From an uncultured Prevotellaceae bacterium (GTDB lineage Bacteria; Bacteroidota; Bacteroidia; Bacteroidales; Bacteroidaceae): 64,000 nucleotides of DNA. The notes under the pieces are model-generated. The model had not been told where the DNA came from and searched no databases. It saw nothing but the letters and a program-made list of their open reading frames with translations. How positions within the stretch are numbered: the first letter of the stretch is position 1; each line of letters opens with the position of its first letter. Both the position numbers and the translations under genes were made by a program. Positions 37,513 through 45,420 of this stretch are shown in pieces. The stretch spans positions 274,710 to 338,709 of the forward strand of contig ONNV01000003.1 in the NCBI GenBank assembly GCA_900319225.1. Reading direction: 5' to 3'.

Positions 37513-38085
37513 TTATTTTTCCGCTCCGCTCTCTATCACAGTCTTTATGAGACCGAATACGGCGTAGTTGATCATATCCATGTAGTTGGCGTCAATACCT
37601 TCCGATACAACCGTCTTGCCGTCATGACTCTCTATCTCCTTGGTACGGTTTATCTTGGTAAGTATCAGGTCCGTGTATGATGTGGTACGCATTCCGCGCC
37701 ATGCCTCGTCATAGTCATGATTCTTCTTTTTCATCAGCTCCAGGGCAGCGTTGGCGTATTTGTCATACTCACTGATGGCCCAGTCAGAATCCTTGTCAAC
37801 GGTATCGGAGAAACCGTGTTCCAGCTGGATGAGAGCAATGATGCCGTAATTCACGATACCTATCAGCTCTGAGCGGATACCCTCATCAATGAGTGATACG
37901 CCCTTGGTCTCAATGCTGCGTATGCGCTTGGCCTTGATGAATATCTGGTCAGTCAGTGACTCGGGGCGCATGATACGCCATGATGCACCGTAATCCTGCA
38001 GTTTCTTGACATAGAGTGCGCGGCACATCTTTATCACCTCATCAAACTCCTTGTTGGTATCGGCCTTACAGTTCTGCTCTTTCAT
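37513..38085 (-). CDS. DUF1599 protein, two tandem copies of one domain, 190 aa
   Basis: Matches DUF1599 (nucleotide modification associated domain 1). Two halves, about 12-95 and 105-185, look like a duplication. Both run tyr-rich helix, then W-R-x-M-R (SWRIMRPESLTDQI and AWRGMRTTSYTDLI), then KxxRxxEI and a final INYAVxxLI helix (VNYGIIALI and INYAVFGLI). The activity is unknown; the name comes from guilt by association with modified-nucleotide phages. It is 12 bases after the M23 gene and 12 before the BT_3928-like gene. Confidence 0.88.
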   Translation of the reverse strand: MKEQNCKADTNKEFDEVIKMCRALYVKKLQDYGASWRIMRPESLTDQIFIKAKRIRSIETKGVSLIDEGIRSELIGIVNYGIIALIQLEHGFSDTVDKDSDWAISEYDKYANAALELMKKKNHDYDEAWRGMRTTSYTDLILTKINRTKEIESHDGKTVVSEGIDANYMDMINYAVFGLIKTVIESGAEK

Positions 38086-38097
38086 TTCAGTTCAGTT

Positions 38098-38934
38098 TCA
38101 GTTTACCCTCAGCGTCTGCCCCACCTTGATCACGGCATTACGTGAAATGCCGTTAAGCTTGCAGATATTGCCGATGGTAGTCTCATTCTTAATTGCGATC
38201 CTGCTCAGAGTATCGCCTTTCTTTACGGTGTAGTATATCTCACGTGTATCCTTGGCATAGATGAAATAATCCGTCACCGCTGTCTGATGCGGGAAATCAA
38301 ACATATAGGCGGGATTGATTGCGTTGCCAAGCACGCGTGTCTCAAAATGCAGATGTGACCCTGTGGAACGGCCGGTATTTCCGCCCAGACCGATGGGATC
38401 GCCCGCATGAACTATGTCATTCTCAGCCACCAGTTTCTTGGACAGATGTCCGTACACGGTCTCCAGTCCGTTGGGATGACGTATCACCAGGTAGTGGCCG
38501 TAACCGCGGCGCTCATAACGTGATATGCGGACCTTGCCGTCAAATGCCACACGGATGGTATCGCCGGTCTTGACCTTGATGTCAATTCCGTAATGGTTAC
38601 GTCCGCGGTTGGAGCGGTAACCGTATCTGTCTGTGATTCGGGTGCTGTCAGTAGGCATCACATAGCCCTTCATCGAGATGATGACCGTATCCGGAAGCTC
38701 CACATTCTCAAACTTGTGCACATAGGCGTTGCTCCACTCCGGATAGAGATATGATGCGGGATTATCCAGGTCAACAGCCAGTCCGGGATTTACATGAGCG
38801 GGCATGTAAACGCGGTCCATAGGCGTGACAGGCATGGCAGGAGCCGGTTTGGCATCCTGTGCCCAAACAAATGCACATTCCGATGCAAGCATCAGAACCA
38901 CTGTAAGCAACCTGTTCAAGAACCTGTTATACAT
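38098..38934 (-). CDS. M23 peptidoglycan endopeptidase with LysM domain, 278 aa
   Basis: A signal peptide (MYNRFLNRLLTVVLMLASEC, continuing to FVWAQ) precedes an M23/LytM metalloprotease domain. It contains HYGIDIK (His and Asp ligands, about 117-123) and GSHLHFE (the second His pair, about 195-201). A single LysM (YTVKKGDTLSRIAI...) occupies the last 45 residues. It cleaves or binds peptidoglycan. It is 34 bases after recG, and DUF1599 follows 12 bases on. Confidence 0.92.
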   Translation of the reverse strand: MYNRFLNRLLTVVLMLASECAFVWAQDAKPAPAMPVTPMDRVYMPAHVNPGLAVDLDNPASYLYPEWSNAYVHKFENVELPDTVIISMKGYVMPTDSTRITDRYGYRSNRGRNHYGIDIKVKTGDTIRVAFDGKVRISRYERRGYGHYLVIRHPNGLETVYGHLSKKLVAENDIVHAGDPIGLGGNTGRSTGSHLHFETRVLGNAINPAYMFDFPHQTAVTDYFIYAKDTREIYYTVKKGDTLSRIAIKNETTIGNICKLNGISRNAVIKVGQTLRVN

Positions 38935-38968
38935 CTTTTTATTTTCAAGTCGCGAAGTTACTTATTTT

Positions 38969-41065
38969 TCATGAGATTGATGACCAGTCATACTCACTTT
39001 TCTTGAGACGGCTGAGCATGCGGGCCATCAGGACATTCTGCGGGAGCACCAGTTCAGGGTCATCGGCAATGATCCCCTTGGCTATCTCACGAACATGCTC
39101 TATCAGCGCTCCGTCACGTGCTATATTGGCCAGATGCAGGTCAAATGCCATACCGCTCTGCTGCGTTCCCTCCAGGTCACCGGGGCCTCGGAGCTTAAGG
39201 TCAGCCTCGGCAATCTCAAATCCGTCACATGTGGCGGTCATTATCTCAATGCGCTTGCGTGTATCCTCACTGAGCTGGTACGGAGTGATGAGCAGGCAGA
39301 ACGACTGGTCAGCGCCACGGCCCACGCGGCCGCGCAGCTGGTGCAGCTGTGAGAGTCCGAACCGGTTGGCGTTCTCAATCAGCATGATGCTGGCATTGGG
39401 CACGTCCACGCCCACCTCAATCACGGTGGTGGCCACCATAATCTGGGTCTCATTACGCTTGAACCGCTGCATCTCGGCATCCTTCTCGGCCGGTTTCATA
39501 CGTCCGTGCACCTTGCTCACTCCATATCCGGCAAACCTCTCACAGACGGTCAGATAACCCTCCTCCAGGTTCTTGAGGTCAATCTTCTCACTCTCCTCGA
39601 TGAGCGGATAGACAATATACGCCTGGCGCCCTTTCTTAAGCTCGCGGTCCAGGAACGCATAGACCGATGTATGGTTGCCGTCATAGTAATGCTCGGTCCG
39701 TATGGGCTTGCGTCCGGGAGGCAGTTCATCTATGACCGATACATCCAGGTCGCCGTACAGTGTCATGGCCAGCGTACGCGGTATGGGTGTGGCCGTCATG
39801 ACCAGCACATGGGGAGGCATCTTGCTCTTGCTCCACAGACGCGCCCTCTGGGCCACGCCGAACCGGTGCTGCTCATCAATCACCACAAATCCCAGACGGT
39901 TGAACTCCACCGGATCCTCAAGTACGGCATGGGTGCTGACAAGTATGTTCACGCTACCCTCCTTGAGCCCCTTGAGTATGCTCTCACGGCGCTTTCCCTT
40001 GATACTGCCGGTAAGCAGTTCCACCCTGAGCCCAAGCCCCTCTATGTATCTGGAGATGTTTGCAAAATGCTGCTCTGAGAGTATCTCGGTAGGTGCCATT
40101 ATGCAGGCCTGATAGCCGTTGTCAATGGCTATGAGCATGGTCATCAGGGCCACCATAGTCTTGCCGCTGCCCACATCACCCTGCAGCAGACGGTTCATCT
40201 GGCGGCCGCTGCCCATATCGTTACGGATCTCACGTATCACACGTTTCTGGGCATTTGTCAAGCTGAACGGCAGTTTCTCATTATAGAACCGGTTAAAGTA
40301 ATCACCCACCTTGCTGAACACGTAGCCCTTGAACTTACGCTGGCGGTCACTGGCATATCGGGCCAGGTTAAGCTGTATGTAAAACAGCTCCTCAAACTTG
40401 ACTCTGAGCTGTGCCAGACGCAGCTCCAGGGGTGTGCGGGGATTATGCAGCACCTTAAGGGCATCGGTCAGGGGCATGAGATGCTCCTTCTCCTTGAGCC
40501 AATCGGGCAGAGTCTCAGGCAGGGGCTCCACAATGAGAGCCATCAGGTTGTTTACCAGCTTGCGTATGGCGGCGGAATTCAGGCCCGCCTTCTTCATCTT
40601 CTCAGTGGTGTTGTAATAGGGCTGCATGCCCATCTCCTGCAGGTTCAGGTTGGCCTCCTGGTCTATCTCCGGATGGGCTATATTCACCCTGCCGCCAAAT
40701 ATCGTAGGCTTGCCGAACACCACATACTCCACCCCGGGGCGGTAACGGTCAAGTGTATATTTTATTCCGCTGAACCACACCAGGTCGGCCACTCCGGTTC
40801 CGTCACTGAAATGGGCCACCAGACGCTGGCGTCTGCCCTCACCTATCTGCTCAAAACTCAGTATCTTACCTTTGAGTTGGATATAGGGCATGGTACCGTC
40901 CACCTCCCTTACCTGGAAGATGCGGCTGCGGTCAATGTATTTGTAAGGAAAATAGTAAAGCAGATCCTGCAGCGTGCTTATCTGGAGCTCACCTTTAAGG
41001 AGGGCGGCTCTTGCCGGGCCTACACCGGGCAGATACTTGACGTCACGCAGTGCAAGATCAAGCAT
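38969..41065 (-). CDS. recG: ATP-dependent DNA helicase RecG, 698 aa
   Basis: Reverses stalled replication forks and branch-migrates Holliday junctions. The N-terminal OB-fold wedge (about 1-170) is followed by helicase domain 1, with Walker A QGDVGSGKTMVA and the DEQHRFGVAQR box, and domain 2, with VATTVIEVGVDVPNA and RVGRG. The family's C-terminal TRG region is present. Its ATG overlaps the stop of the DJ-1 gene by one base (TGATG). Confidence 0.96.
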   Translation of the reverse strand: MLDLALRDVKYLPGVGPARAALLKGELQISTLQDLLYYFPYKYIDRSRIFQVREVDGTMPYIQLKGKILSFEQIGEGRRQRLVAHFSDGTGVADLVWFSGIKYTLDRYRPGVEYVVFGKPTIFGGRVNIAHPEIDQEANLNLQEMGMQPYYNTTEKMKKAGLNSAAIRKLVNNLMALIVEPLPETLPDWLKEKEHLMPLTDALKVLHNPRTPLELRLAQLRVKFEELFYIQLNLARYASDRQRKFKGYVFSKVGDYFNRFYNEKLPFSLTNAQKRVIREIRNDMGSGRQMNRLLQGDVGSGKTMVALMTMLIAIDNGYQACIMAPTEILSEQHFANISRYIEGLGLRVELLTGSIKGKRRESILKGLKEGSVNILVSTHAVLEDPVEFNRLGFVVIDEQHRFGVAQRARLWSKSKMPPHVLVMTATPIPRTLAMTLYGDLDVSVIDELPPGRKPIRTEHYYDGNHTSVYAFLDRELKKGRQAYIVYPLIEESEKIDLKNLEEGYLTVCERFAGYGVSKVHGRMKPAEKDAEMQRFKRNETQIMVATTVIEVGVDVPNASIMLIENANRFGLSQLHQLRGRVGRGADQSFCLLITPYQLSEDTRKRIEIMTATCDGFEIAEADLKLRGPGDLEGTQQSGMAFDLHLANIARDGALIEHVREIAKGIIADDPELVLPQNVLMARMLSRLKKSEYDWSSIS

Positions 41066-41613
41066 CAGGCACGGCCGAACATCATCTTTTCACAAACCGA
41101 GGCTGTGACCTCGTCACCGCGAAGCAGGCTGATGATAGCCTTTGCAAACTCTACAGCAGCGGCGGGACCGCATGCGGTAATCAGGTTTCCGTCCTTCTGG
41201 ACGAATGTCTCCTTGCAGTCGGCACCCTTAAGCATACTCTCGCATCCGGGATAGCAGGTGGCCTTGCGTCCCTGCAGCAGTCCGTGCTTGCCCAACACCG
41301 TGGGAGCGGCGCAGATGGCGCCTACAGGCAGATTCTTGGCCATAGCCTCACGCAGCAGGGCCTCCAGCTCCTTATGCTTGCCCAGGTTGGTCGATCCGGG
41401 CTGTCCGCCGGGCAATATCAGCATCTCGGCATCACTGAAATCAGTGTTCTCAAACAGGTCATCGGCCTGAACAGGAATTCCCTGACTGCTCTTGACCAGG
41501 AACTCATCAGATATGGAGATGGTGTTGACTTCTATTCCGGCGCGGATAAGCATATCCAGCGGAGTGATTGTCTCTATTGCCTCAAAGCCTTCGGCAAGGA
41601 AAATGTAAACCAT
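41065..41613 (-). CDS. DJ-1/PfpI family protein, 182 aa
   Basis: Class I glutamine-amidotransferase-like fold of the DJ-1/ThiJ/PfpI group. Conserved Glu11 (AEGFEAIE) and the nucleophile elbow Cys101 in GAICAAPTVL are in the expected places, with a His-like partner not obvious. This points to the redox/deglycase DJ-1 subgroup rather than a protease. It comes two bases after the TonB gene, and its stop is shared with the recG start. The substrate is unknown. Confidence 0.92.
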   Translation of the reverse strand: MVYIFLAEGFEAIETITPLDMLIRAGIEVNTISISDEFLVKSSQGIPVQADDLFENTDFSDAEMLILPGGQPGSTNLGKHKELEALLREAMAKNLPVGAICAAPTVLGKHGLLQGRKATCYPGCESMLKGADCKETFVQKDGNLITACGPAAAVEFAKAIISLLRGDEVTASVCEKMMFGRA

Positions 41614-41615
41614 GA

Positions 41616-42413
41616 TTATTTCAATTTGAAATAGTAGGTGATGGTACCGGTCTGGTTGTTCTCACCTCCTATTGCGTTGAACTTTGTTCGCTTGGCAGCC
41701 TGCTCAGCAGCCTGACGCAGCTGCAGGTTGGTGGTATTGGTACGGTTGTTGATTCTTGTGTCAACAACGTTTCCGTCAGGGTCAACGGTGATGGTAACCA
41801 CAACTCGGCCCTCCTCCTGGATGCTGTATGCAGGACGGGGCAGCTCACCCAGCATGTCACGGCCTCCCAGATCCCATGTACCGTAGTTTCCTACACCGGT
41901 AGCCTTGCCTTGGGTTGCATTGCCCTCGGTAGAGCCTGGTACGCCCTGTACATCAGCGTTTGTATCGGCCGATGTGCTGGCCTGCATGGAACTGCTGCGG
42001 CCAAATGCGTTTGCCATCAGGTTCTGGGCCTGCTCGGCAGCCTGACGCTCCTGCTCTGCACGGATCTCCTCAGGTGTGGGCTGACGGGGGGTCTCCACGG
42101 GCTTGACGGGTTTCTCCTTCTCACCGCTCTCAATGGCTACCGTCTCCTCCATGTCCTGTGTTATGGCAGGCTCTGCCTGGGGTGCCACAGGTGTGGGAAC
42201 CGCAGCAGGTGCGGGAGCCGGCATTGAGTTGACCTCAGTGAACTCATAGTCAGTATCCAGGTTACCCATATTGCCCAGCATGACGGGGACGCCGCTCTCG
42301 GCCTGAGCCAGAGGTCTGGTCATGTGCAACACCAGCAACAACCCTATGACGCAGGCGTGAACCAGCAGGGTCCACAACAGTGAGAATATGTTGAACTCTC
42401 TGTTCTTCTTCAT
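41616..42413 (-). CDS. TonB-family energy transducer, 265 aa
   Basis: One N-terminal membrane helix (about 12-30: LWTLLVHACVIGLLLVLHM) leads to a Pro/Glu-rich periplasmic rod (about 60-135, with PAPAPAAVPTPVAPQAEP and many EEs). The C-terminal TonB-like domain has RPAYSIQEEGRVVVTITVDP and a final TGTITYYFKLK. It shuttles the proton-motive force from ExbB-ExbD to outer-membrane receptors. exbD is five bases upstream and exbB two bases before that, so this is a complete Exb-TonB motor unit. Confidence 0.9.
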   Translation of the reverse strand: MKKNREFNIFSLLWTLLVHACVIGLLLVLHMTRPLAQAESGVPVMLGNMGNLDTDYEFTEVNSMPAPAPAAVPTPVAPQAEPAITQDMEETVAIESGEKEKPVKPVETPRQPTPEEIRAEQERQAAEQAQNLMANAFGRSSSMQASTSADTNADVQGVPGSTEGNATQGKATGVGNYGTWDLGGRDMLGELPRPAYSIQEEGRVVVTITVDPDGNVVDTRINNRTNTTNLQLRQAAEQAAKRTKFNAIGGENNQTGTITYYFKLK

Positions 42414-42418
42414 AAGAA

Positions 42419-42832
42419 TTATTTCCTGTCAGGACGGCGTGTGGCAAGTACCACCTTGAACTGATTCTCGTTAGCTATGTTCAGTACCTTTACAATCTCC
42501 TTGTAAGGTACGGACTCATCGGCATAAAGGGCCACGTACATATCGGGCTCCTTCTGTGAACAGTCAATCAGGAAATCTGTCAGTTCCTCAAAGACTATAG
42601 GCATCTCGTCATCATTGCCGAACGCGGTGTAGTAATTCAGGTCGCGGTCTATGATGACGCGGGTCAGCGGTTTGGCCGATGTCTGCTGCGAACTCTGAGG
42701 CAGCAGCACCTTGATGGCGTTGGGGCTGACCATCGTGGATGTTATCATAAAAAATATCAGCAGCAGGAATATGATGTCAGTCATGGACGACATGCTGAAC
42801 TGCGGTGATACCTCGTTACGTCTCTTCAACAT
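42419..42832 (-). CDS. exbD: ExbD/TolR-family biopolymer transport protein, 137 aa
   Basis: A single membrane helix with the critical Asp19 in SMSSMTDIIFLLLIFFMI; periplasmic domain after about residue 40 (LTRVIIDRDLNYYTAF...YVALYADESVPYKEIVKVLN). It forms the proton channel with ExbB. Length typical. One base separates it from exbB and five from tonB. Confidence 0.94.
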   Translation of the reverse strand: MLKRRNEVSPQFSMSSMTDIIFLLLIFFMITSTMVSPNAIKVLLPQSSQQTSAKPLTRVIIDRDLNYYTAFGNDDEMPIVFEELTDFLIDCSQKEPDMYVALYADESVPYKEIVKVLNIANENQFKVVLATRRPDRK

Positions 42833-42833
42833 A

Positions 42834-43532
42834 TCACTTACCCAGATTTACGGTAAAGTCCTGAATGAATGATTCCATCTCATTTGCTATGGCGTCAACA
42901 CGTGACACCAGATAGTTGTAGGCAAACAGAGCTATGATACCTACAATCAGACCGCCTACGGTGGTGATCATGGCCTCATAGATTCCGCTTGACAGCAGTG
43001 AGACGTCTATGTTGTTACCTGCATTGGCCATCTCCCAGAAAGCACGTACCATACCGATTACGGTTCCAAGGAAACCAATCATCGGGGCGGCACTTGCTAT
43101 TGTTGACAGGCCTTTCAGACCCTTCTCAAGCTTGGCAATCTCAACGTTGGCGGCATTCTCCATACCCAGCTGGATATCCTTTGCGTCGTGATCGGCCAGA
43201 CCTACACCCTTCTCAACGATACGGCTGACGGGTGATGCTGTTGCCTGACAGAATATCTGGGCGGACTTGACCTCACCGTTCTTCATGTAATCGTTGATAC
43301 GGTCCATAAAGTGCGGGTCCTTGATATCGGCCTTACGGTATACCGCAATACGGTTAAAGAAGATGTAGAAACAGAGTATTGACAGCAGCAGGAGTACCAG
43401 CATTATCCAGCCTCCCTTGAGTGCCATGTCAAAAAGATTCATCTTATCAGCAGTCTCCTCTGCCAACTGTACGGCAACCTGGCTCTGAGCCGTGGTGTCA
43501 CCTAATGCCTGTGCAAGTGTTTGTAAGAACAT
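42834..43532 (-). CDS. exbB: ExbB/TolQ/MotA-family proton channel protein, 232 aa
   Basis: Three membrane helices, at about 38-60, 140-170 and 185-210. The conserved core is GLKGLSTIASAAPMIGFLGT followed by VIGMVRAFWEMA, and GIYEAMITTVGGLIVGIIAL in the last helix. It pairs with ExbD. pdxJ is two bases upstream, so a vitamin B6 gene and the Exb-TonB motor share one transcript. Confidence 0.94.
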   Translation of the reverse strand: MFLQTLAQALGDTTAQSQVAVQLAEETADKMNLFDMALKGGWIMLVLLLLSILCFYIFFNRIAVYRKADIKDPHFMDRINDYMKNGEVKSAQIFCQATASPVSRIVEKGVGLADHDAKDIQLGMENAANVEIAKLEKGLKGLSTIASAAPMIGFLGTVIGMVRAFWEMANAGNNIDVSLLSSGIYEAMITTVGGLIVGIIALFAYNYLVSRVDAIANEMESFIQDFTVNLGK

Positions 43533-43534
43533 AT

Positions 43535-44251
43535 TCAGATAATGCAGTTTTTATATTCGCTAATTGTTTTCTCCAGTCCCATATAGAGGGCGTCACATAC
43601 CAGGGCATGGCCTATTGACACCTCATCCAGCCATGGAATCTGCTCCTTGAGGAACTTAAGGTTCTTAAGGCTCAGGTCATGTCCGGCGTTAAGTCCCAGT
43701 CCGCATTCGCGTGCCTTACGGGCAGCCTCCACGAACGGTTTTACCGCCGTTTCAGGATCCAGCGCCTCATAATTGGTGGCGTAGGGCTCAGTATACAGCT
43801 CCACGCGGTCAGCTCCCGCCTTGGCAGCCAGCTCCACCATCATGGGGTTGGCATCCACAAATATCGATGTGCGGATTCCGTTGTTCCTGAACTCTGACAC
43901 CACATCGGTCAGGAAGTCCTGGTTGTTCAGCGTATCCCAGCCGTGGTTTGATGTGATCTGGTCAGGTGAATCAGGTACCAGAGTTACCTGTGCAGGCTTG
44001 ATCTTGCATACCAGCTCCATGAAAGCCGGTGCGGGATAACCCTCTATGTTGAATTCCGTCGTGAGAACCTTCTTAAGGTCATAGACATCCTGACGGCGTA
44101 TATGGCGCTCATCGGGACGGGGGTGTACGGTAATGCCGTCAGCTCCAAACCTCTCGCAGTCAAGCGCAACCTTGACTACGTCAGGGTTGTTGCCGCCTCG
44201 TGCGTTACGTATGGTAGCTATCTTGTTGATATTAACACTTAATCTCGTCAT
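43535..44251 (-). CDS. pdxJ: pyridoxine 5'-phosphate synthase, 238 aa
   Basis: Condenses 3-amino-1-phosphonooxypropan-2-one and 1-deoxyxylulose 5-phosphate in the DXP-dependent vitamin B6 pathway. Conserved: [17 protein letters not shown] at the N-terminus, [13 protein letters not shown] (catalytic Glu and His) at about 38-50, [18 protein letters not shown] in the middle, and the final [10 protein letters not shown]. Length is normal. It heads the long leftward operon to folE; its promoter lies 76 bases upstream in a region that also carries the opposing nadK promoter. Confidence 0.96.
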   Translation of the reverse strand: MTRLSVNINKIATIRNARGGNNPDVVKVALDCERFGADGITVHPRPDERHIRRQDVYDLKKVLTTEFNIEGYPAPAFMELVCKIKPAQVTLVPDSPDQITSNHGWDTLNNQDFLTDVVSEFRNNGIRTSIFVDANPMMVELAAKAGADRVELYTEPYATNYEALDPETAVKPFVEAARKARECGLGLNAGHDLSLKNLKFLKEQIPWLDEVSIGHALVCDALYMGLEKTISEYKNCII

Positions 44252-44278
44252 ATGTCATTTCACTTGAATAAAATGAAC

Positions 44279-44286
44279 TATCTTTG
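44279..44286 (+). promoter_or_regulatory. -7 box (TATCTTTG) for nadK
   Basis: A perfect TAnnTTTG match on the plus strand, 87 bases before the nadK ATG. It faces the minus-strand pdxJ box at 44327-44334, so their transcripts would overlap. Confidence 0.5.
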
Positions 44287-44326
44287 CCGCGAGCAGCGGT
44301 ACTTTGTACCCACTATGCTCAATCAG

Positions 44327-44334
44327 CAAAGATA
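44327..44334 (-). promoter_or_regulatory. -7 box (TATCTTTG) for the pdxJ operon
   Basis: A minus-strand TATCTTTG, 75 bases before the pdxJ ATG, identical in sequence to the oppositely oriented nadK box 40 bases away. Confidence 0.5.
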
Positions 44335-44373
44335 GGAATAATTCCTCTCTTATGCGCTTAAAAATAGATAAAT

Positions 44374-45246
44374 ATGCGTTTTGCGATATTCGGAAATCCG
44401 TCGTCCGACAAGACCTGCGGCCAGGAGCCACAGTTCTTCAGTCTGCTCCACTCACTGGGTAGCCAGATAGCTGTCGATAGCCGCTACCTGCGTTTCCTCA
44501 AGTCCGATATGGGATGGGATATTCCCTCAGACAGCGTGATAGAAGGTGATGATTTTACTGCCGATGCCGTTATCAGCATAGGCGGTGACGGTACGTTCCT
44601 GCGCACTGCAACCCGCGTAGGCAGCAAGGGCATCCCCATGGTAGGTATCAACACCGGCCGTCTGGGATTCCTGGCCGATATCACCTGCTCCCGTATGGAG
44701 GATGCCATACGCAGCATCTGTGACGGCAAGTACACTCTTGAGAACCGCAACCTCCTGCAGATAAGCATGGACGGCCTGCCTCTGGGTCATACTCCCTACG
44801 CCCTGAATGATATCGCAATCCTTAAGCATGATATCTCATCAATGATCCAGATATCCACCAGCGTTGGCGGCACACCCATGATCACCTATCAGGCCGACGG
44901 TCTGGTAGTGGCCACACCCACCGGCTCAACAGCCTACTCCCTGAGTGTGGGCGGCCCCATCATAGCTCCGGGCACCAACGTGATCTGCCTCACTCCGGTT
45001 GCCCCGCACAGTCTCACCATGCGTCCGCTGGTACTGTCGGCCGACCAGACCATCCGTCTGGACGTAACCAGCCGCAGCCACAGCTTCCTGGTATCAATTG
45101 ACGGCAACAGTTTCAGCTGTCGTGAGCACACCACCATTGAGATAAGCCGCGCTCCCTTCCAGATCAGCGTCATCAAACCCTGCGGAGGCGATTTCTTCAG
45201 CACCCTCCGCGAAAAGATGCTCTGGGGTACCGACTCAAGAAAGTAA
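44374..45246 (+). CDS. nadK: NAD kinase, 290 aa
   Basis: Phosphorylates NAD to NADP. The diacylglycerol-kinase-like GGDGT (residues 70-74) is followed by FLRTA, and the NTGRLGFLAD and DGLVVATPTGSTAYSLSVGG boxes contact the dinucleotide. The C-terminus KPCGGDFFSTLREKMLWG is the family's usual end. It reads convergently toward the secreted-adhesin gene; its stop codon (44-46 of 45,2xx) directly abuts the long palindrome at 45247-45408, which probably serves as its terminator. Confidence 0.96.
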   Translation: MRFAIFGNPSSDKTCGQEPQFFSLLHSLGSQIAVDSRYLRFLKSDMGWDIPSDSVIEGDDFTADAVISIGGDGTFLRTATRVGSKGIPMVGINTGRLGFLADITCSRMEDAIRSICDGKYTLENRNLLQISMDGLPLGHTPYALNDIAILKHDISSMIQISTSVGGTPMITYQADGLVVATPTGSTAYSLSVGGPIIAPGTNVICLTPVAPHSLTMRPLVLSADQTIRLDVTSRSHSFLVSIDGNSFSCREHTTIEISRAPFQISVIKPCGGDFFSTLREKMLWGTDSRK

Positions 45247-45408
45247 GGGGAAAAAGAGAGAGCATACTCCCGGGAGAACGCCCTCCCACAACGAAAAATA
45301 TCTATTCCGAAACTAATCGTTCCAGAATAGATATTTTTAGTCGCGGGTCCCTCCCACTGGTCTCGCGTGGGTGCGAGACTCCCGCGAGTATACTCTCTCT
45401 TTTTCCCC
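45247..45408. repeat. structured element copy A: ~100-bp core inside a 31-nt palindrome
   Basis: The outer arms 45247-45277 and 45378-45408 pair over about 31 bases with two mismatches and a ragged end (left arm begins GGGGAAAAAGAGAGAG). They enclose a core at 45278-45377. In the core, AAAAATATCTATTC and GAATAGATATTTTT form a 14-bp stem, and TCTCGC-GTGGGT-GCGAGA forms a 6-bp hairpin; CCCTCCCAC occurs twice. The core is about 93% identical to the reverse complement of 49122-49225, but the outer arms are unrelated to those there. It also separates the convergent nadK and adhesin-like genes and can terminate both. Confidence 0.9.
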
Positions 45409-45420
45409 TCTAGCCTGCGG

